Under the pieces are notes generated by a model. The model worked only from the letters and a program-made list of their open reading frames with translations, did not search any database and was not told where the DNA came from. The position numbers and the translations under genes were made by a program. A DNA stretch of 64,000 bases from Hyperoplus lanceolatus (taxonomy: Eukaryota; Chordata; Actinopteri; Uranoscopiformes; Ammodytidae): assembly GCA_026929865.2 (NCBI GenBank), contig CM049417.1:20585501-20649500 (forward strand), read 5' to 3'. This document shows, one piece after another, positions 51,701-58,200 of the stretch (position 1 is its first letter; each line of letters starts with the position of its first letter).

Positions 51701-54700
51701 TCCCTTCTGAAATGTCACCCATGAAGTACCATTGACTCCTATTTGTTTTCCAAAGAGGCTTGTGTCTACAGAAGAACGTTGTTCTTAACGGGGGCTTCTC
51801 CCCAATGTCTCCCTCCCTCCAGTGTTTCGGCTTGCTGGGCATCAATGGGGCCGGGAAAACCACCACCTTCAAGATGCTGACAGGGGACATCCCAGTCTCC
51901 AGTGGTGAGGCCTTCCTAAATGGGTACAGGTGAGGCGCTAACTCCCACTAGTGCACACACACACACACAAGTAAGCCATCATAATTAGCCACCCAAGATG
52001 GCTGCTAAGGTGTTTCTACAGCTCGCTCCCTTCCTACGCTTCCCTTCTTCTGTGTGACACGGCTTTTCAATTTTTCTCCATCTCCAGTCCTTGCTTTTGG
52101 TTGGCTGGGTAGTTTGGATATGAATCCTACATTCTGCCTTTTTAAACTTTGGCTCCCTCACGTCTAAGACATTTTCTCAGAAATGTATCCCTCTCCCTTG
52201 TACTTGGCACAGTTTTTTGTCTCTGTCCCACCGAATCCTTCATAAGACATCTTTGTACGTGCCAAAAAATTAATAAAACCTACCTCCACTCCAACAGGCT
52301 TAGGTATTTTAGGAACAAAGAATAAGGAAGCATGGTCCCGAGCACGGCTCAGTGTAAGCTGCAGTTATACGATAGGTGTTCATTTAGACATCTGGTAATT
52401 GACGTTGTGTTTGACAAAGAGAGGGAACAGCGGAGCAGAGCGAGGCCTAACACAGCAGTGTTAGTGTTGATTAATGTGGGTAACGGAGATCAAAGCAGAA
52501 TCCCAAAGACCTTTAGGGGAAACAATAACGCAAAAGAGAGAAAAACAGATGTCAGGACGCCCACACTTGTGTTTTCAGCTCATAACGCTTTTTGTGCATT
52601 GGCTGTGGGAGGAAAAAAGAGATTGGCAGAAGAGAAGAAGCAGCAGCATCTCCTAAATGGAAGTTCTCTCCTGACGATTGTCGCTCTTATGGTGGTTATA
52701 TGCTCACATACACCCTCATCTGAAAAAGATTGCAAATGCCTATAGCCTAACCCCTGGAACACACATCCTACCTCTACTGCGCGTCTGCGTCTGACTTTTT
52801 TTAAGCGACCGTGTTAACACACTACAGCGGCCACACATGGGCCGCGCTGCCAACGGCCATCGGAGGCGCTTCTGCAGCGACGCTTCACTTTACCTCAGGA
52901 GGCAGAGCCTATTTTTTCATAGAGACGTGTCTCTCGCTGCTTTAACTGATAGAGAAATACTCTGTTGAGAGTCATACCTGCAGCATTCACTGTAGTTTCA
53001 TGATTTCCGTGTTTGTTTCTTCAAATTAAAACTCCCCACAAGCGAAAATGTGAAGAAAATGTTAAAATAACAAGGCACTAGGATTACTTTCAAAACTCAA
53101 TATTAATCATATGCATCATAAAATGACATGAAACAACTTCATATTAATGGAAATTATCTATGAAAACTCTATGTAGAAAGGCAGGGCTTTTTGAAGCAGT
53201 GGTTCAGACGTTGCATATGTAGCCAAAAATAGCGCGAGACAGGCAGCAGTAACAGACGCAGAAACACTCCAGAGGTAGACCCAGTATGTGTGTTCCATAG
53301 GTAACATTGCTAGCAGTGGCTCAATGACCTTGCAGAGAAAGTACAACCTGGATTTACCTTGGTTGTAATTGTGTTTAATGCATTTTTAAACCATTGTTGT
53401 CCATGTGGTGTATGTGTGTTGTGGCCTCTTAGCTAAACTAACAGTTATAGCCTACTGCTACTACTATTATGTAGAAAATAAAATGTCTTTAACCAAATTA
53501 TACCTTGTCAAATTTTATATTTAGCAACCCTTTTAGCCAAACACTTTTATAATTAGCCATCTCGCTAATATAATACAGAATGTTAGCTAACATATGACAT
53601 TTTTCAATTAAAACTATTTTTTTTAGGGCTGTCAAATTAACGCGTTAATTTCGATTAATTAATCACAGAAAAATTAACGCGATTAAAAAAATGTACGCAG
53701 ATTAATCGCACTTCTATAATGCCCTTTGACCCGGTGCAAAAGTGGTGCGTAGCTGCACCGAGCTGCACCTGAAGCAGACACAGCCTGCGCGGGTGAAAGG
53801 GAGAAAAGTAGGCCCAATCCCAAATGACTCCCTAGGCACTCCCACTCCGTGACTCGCTGTGGAGTCACACTCGTGGCTGTGAAGTACCACTCGATCATTA
53901 AGGGCGAGGGTATAACAACGGTGCGGCTTTGGCAAGCCCTCGCCTCTGTCAGACGGAAACAGGAAGAAGACACTAGTTTGTTAAGTCTTTATTTCTCACC
54001 CTAAAATAGAATTCCACCACATTTATATTTGACCTGAAACACTCTTTACATTCATATTCAGCTTCGCATGTAAGAGTAAAATGTAGTATTGAATAAAAAC
54101 ATGCTTTTTTGGCTGCATAATTTATTTGTTGTTAAACATTTTCTAACTGCATATTCTTAATTTTACCAGCTCAGTCTGTAGTGGAGAACACGGGTGGGTG
54201 TTTGATCCGCTGTTTAATCATCCTTTTAGTTTACATGCACAGCATACAAAACCAGGGAAAATAATAATAGTCTGCTAAAGCATGTATTCCACTTGTCATG
54301 ATCTGCCATTACGACCGGCGAATCGCGGCAGTTAATTAGCGTGCATAAATTGTAATTCACTGCAAGGGTGGTCATAAATAAGAAAAGTCATGCGCTCCAG
54401 CTGACTGACGTCACCGCCGCTATTACTACCCCTCATCAGCTGTACCAGAAACACAAATCTTACTAACAATTTAAGGAAATAATAATCACTGTCCCTTACT
54501 AACTTGTGGGCATTTTCTTCATCTGCTTCGTTTTATCTTTTTCCACGCCTTGAAAATACACTAACGGTAGACAAGTGGCATAATCAAATCAACAAGTGTA
54601 AAACAACATGTTCGTTCCGAAATTGTAGGCTACCCTCCGGTTCCGTCATTTAGGGCTATGCATAAAAATAATCAATCAAATGTCTGTTTGAGGTAAGAGA

Positions 54701-55182
54701 ACGTTTCATTTATAATTCGGGAAACAAACTCCTTGGAACTCTCATTTGTAAGTTAGCTCCTCCATTCCGGACATAATTGATTGGCGGACACCTGTGTCAA
54801 ACGTAGGGCTGAGCCAACGTCGATGCAGACTCGATGATCGAGGGCTTTATCACCCACTTACACTCGAGGCTCGATGGTTTGGGACGACACTCAATATGGC
54901 GGGCCCTCCCCGTGAACGCGCAAACGGAGGGATAGTGGATAGGGTTAGGGTGTAGGGGGTGGATCTAGATTGGGCCGTAAAGAGAGAAACAGGGCGCCGA
55001 GGGCTCTATAGACGGTTTAATAAGCATGAAGGTAGGAAGACATCTTACTTTATTCTCCGCAGCCAGTGTCTGTGCATTATTGATTGAGTGGGTGCAACAA
55101 TGTAGGCTAGGTTCAAAACAGTATCTCTCAATCGTTCTCCCCGTGTCTCAATTTTGTTTGCTAGCTGTCTCGTCGTCCGCGT

Positions 55183-55277
<95 letters not shown>

Positions 55278-58200
55278 TGTGTGTGTGTGTGTCTCTCAAT
55301 ATTTTTGCCTATGAGTACGACGATGGTGAATGAATCGGCATAAGCATCTGTGGCAGTGCAGCGCTGTCTGTTGTGGAAACAGAAGTTACGAGAGATGGAG
55401 AGAGAGAGAGAGAGTGAAAGAGCGAGAGAGAGAGAGACTAGCAGGCTATACAGCTGTTTATAAACAGGTATAAAAGTGTCATAAAAGTATGCGATTAATT
55501 TAGATTAATTAATCACAGAGCCTGTAATTAATTAGATTAATTTTTTTAATCGCTTGACAGCCCTAATTTTTTTTTTACCTTTGGCATGTCTTTTATGAAC
55601 ATTTCTATGAATGAAACCTGGTGGGCCTTTTGCACAGACAGTAGATATTACTAGTCTGAGGGCAGTACACTTGGAGCTACTACTATTATCTGAACCAGCT
55701 AAAGACTATGTAACCTTCCAACCTTTATCAAAGCTATTATACAAAGCATAATATTAGATCAGTTAAGGTTTCAGTTCACTGTGGCCTTGTCGAGGCCCGC
55801 CAGACTCTAGACACTTCAGATCACATTTAGCCTCCCTTACGCTGACCATCGCTCCTGGAAATAAATAACATTTGAGATGAACAATGGCTCCAATATCTTT
55901 TTAAAAAAAGCACCTATGAAATGAAAAAAAAATGTGAACTGTAAAATTGTTTTGCCTGCCGTTGGTAAAAGTATTACTATTTAATACTGCGAAAGGGCAC
56001 TGCCATTCCTTCACTGGCCTCTAGAGGGAGTGTGTTGTCATGTCTGGAACTGCATCGCTTTTTGGTTTTCAAGACATAGAGCTTGTTGTGGGCACTTACT
56101 TGAGACCAGAAGTACAGAATGAGAAATGAGCTGATCTGCATTAGTTTGGATGGAGTTTCAAAGAGAATAGCTAGACTCACTCAGCTCTCAATTTCTCTTT
56201 CCTATACACGGAGCTATTGTGAATATTTTTTATCAATCTTTCCCGAGTGAATCGCTTCTGTTTTTAGCTGTATTTGCCATACATCAGGCAACATCAATGA
56301 AGTATATGCTTCTTGGCCTGCTAACCTATCTCATTGTATATTTCATATCATACTCTCTATCTTGCAAAGCCACTTAAGTTGAGACACTGCAGGTGAATAT
56401 GCTAATATGTTTAACTTATAGATTTCATCATAAAACGTTGCCAGTTGATTATTGACATTAAATCAATTATTTATTGTATTAAAAAAAAATCTGAAAATGT
56501 TTGGATAAATATGCAAATGCGGCAATACGTATCTATATGCATCACAACAACAAAACATCTAGATACTGGATAAGCCAAGTTTAAGACATAATCCAATGTT
56601 TTTACATAACAAATTTTGGATACATCCTTTCAAAAATCAAAAAAGCACTTTGTAGGCCTATAGGTCTTAAAAATGCATTTGCAATGGATAACAACAACAT
56701 AACACATTTTTTCTCTCTACCAGCATACTAACAGAAATGAACGATGTGCATCAGAACATGGGCTACTGTCCCCAGTTTGATGCTATTGATAACCTTCTTA
56801 CTGGGCGAGAGCATCTGGAGTTTTATGCCAGGTTACGAGGGGTACCGGAAAAGGAGGTCAAAATGGTGAGTGTTGCATCCTTTTTCTACTTCTTGTTCTC
56901 TTACATTTAAAAAACTGGGTTAACATTTTGTGTCAATCATGGCTGATTTTCTGAAGAGCTGCATCTTTCACACAAATGGCCAATGTTTGTGATTAGAAAC
57001 TGAAGAAAAACTCATCGTCCGACCGCTTGAACAACATGTATATCTCAGAAGAGTTTTTATTTCAAGTACCTTTTGAGTAGAATGCATGAATGTAGGGCGA
57101 GCTGAAAGAACAATGTCGAGGTGATAGATAACCCTCAAATAGGGGGGAAGGCCATGCATGATGAAAAATGGCTGGTGCCTGAAACAGTCAGCAGCTGTGG
57201 GTTACGGCTCTACATTATTCACCATGCCCTGGTGGTTGTGGCCAGGCCCCTGCAGGCCTCTTCTTCTACAGTCAGATCAAAAGGAAGACGCTGGCGAAGA
57301 CCACAGGCCTCAGACCAAGGCGCCAGCGCTTACAGTCTGTGCTGCAGCGTAGGGACCCCACTTCTATGTGTGCTAGCATAACTCTTCATTCACTGTGGTC
57401 CATTGTGGGAGTGTTTTTTTTTTTCATTTGTTGGCGATTTTCAATCCCAATTGAGCCTCTTGCATATTCATTTTTACATAATCTGTCAACACAAAAGTCC
57501 CACATGTATCTTCAATAAATTCATTTTATCGTGACACTTTAAAGCCCCCTGTAACCCCAAATCCACAAAATCCTTCTAACGATGTAATATGGGGAGATAG
57601 TTGCATGATAGTAGGCTTCTGAAAAGAGTTAGGCAAACTCATCAGTAAGTACATTAAGTGTCACAATTAGACAATCAGTATGTTGAACCAATCACAGCCA
57701 AGAAGGTTTTTCAAATGGGACGTGACTGTGAAGGGTGCATGGGCAAGTGAGGTGCAGGAAATATTCACAGATATTGGAGCCACTCACCTTTTCCAAAGTG
57801 AAAATACAGTGAATATAGTGTCCGCTAAGGAAACTCTTTCCAATAAGTATCAAGATAAATGGGCACAGGACATTTTATTTAAACCAAAATTGAGGACTTA
57901 TGCTTCGATTAAGAACTATTACAGGAAGGAGAAATATGTGTGTGCTCCTTTATCTAAAAAACAAAGATCACTGTGCGCCCAGCTACGCTCTGGAATCTTG
58001 CCCCTGCACCTGGAGACAGGACGTTACCGCGGGGTCCCAGAGGAGGAAAGACTCTGCCATTATTGTACCCTTGATGTGGAGAACGAGTTTCATTTCCCTC
58101 TATTTTATTGCCCTCTGTACCATGGGTTCGTCAAAGGGTGTTCGATCAGTGTGGTGATGTTGATTTCATGTGGATGAATGATGCAGACAGGCTAAAGTGG

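Larger units (their letters stand above)
47838..51822 (+). other. Intron 11 of window
   Basis: A 3985-base intron dominated by a Tc1 foldback element (48138-49748). After it, a possible MITE half (50326-50661) and then 1.1 kb without recognisable content up to the Walker A exon. Confidence 0.8.
53616..55573. mobile_element. Longer hAT element with TAGGGCTGTCAA ends
   Basis: The 1942-base element (53624-55565) starts TAGGGCTGTCAAATTAACGC and ends CGCTTGACAGCCCTA, flanked by ATTTTTTT on both sides (53616-53623, 55566-55573). The subterminal TTAATTAATC and TTAACGCG motifs match the copy at 33977. No intact transposase frame found; the inner kilobase is unassigned and contains a long GT repeat (55187-55292) and a GA repeat (55394-55436). 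Confidence 0.85.
51930..56723 (+). other. Intron 12 of window
   Basis: A 4794-base intron. After the CA repeat by the donor (51954-51969) there is unassigned DNA, a GC-richer stretch at 52.76-52.92 kb that looks like a repeat edge, then the hAT relative at 53624-55565, and about 1.1 kb of AT-rich DNA up to the Q-loop exon. Confidence 0.75.

Noticed and set aside
54935..54957. TAGGGTTAGGGTGTAGGGGG as a telomeric repeat
   Set aside because: Only two units, inside a hAT element; chance similarity is enough.
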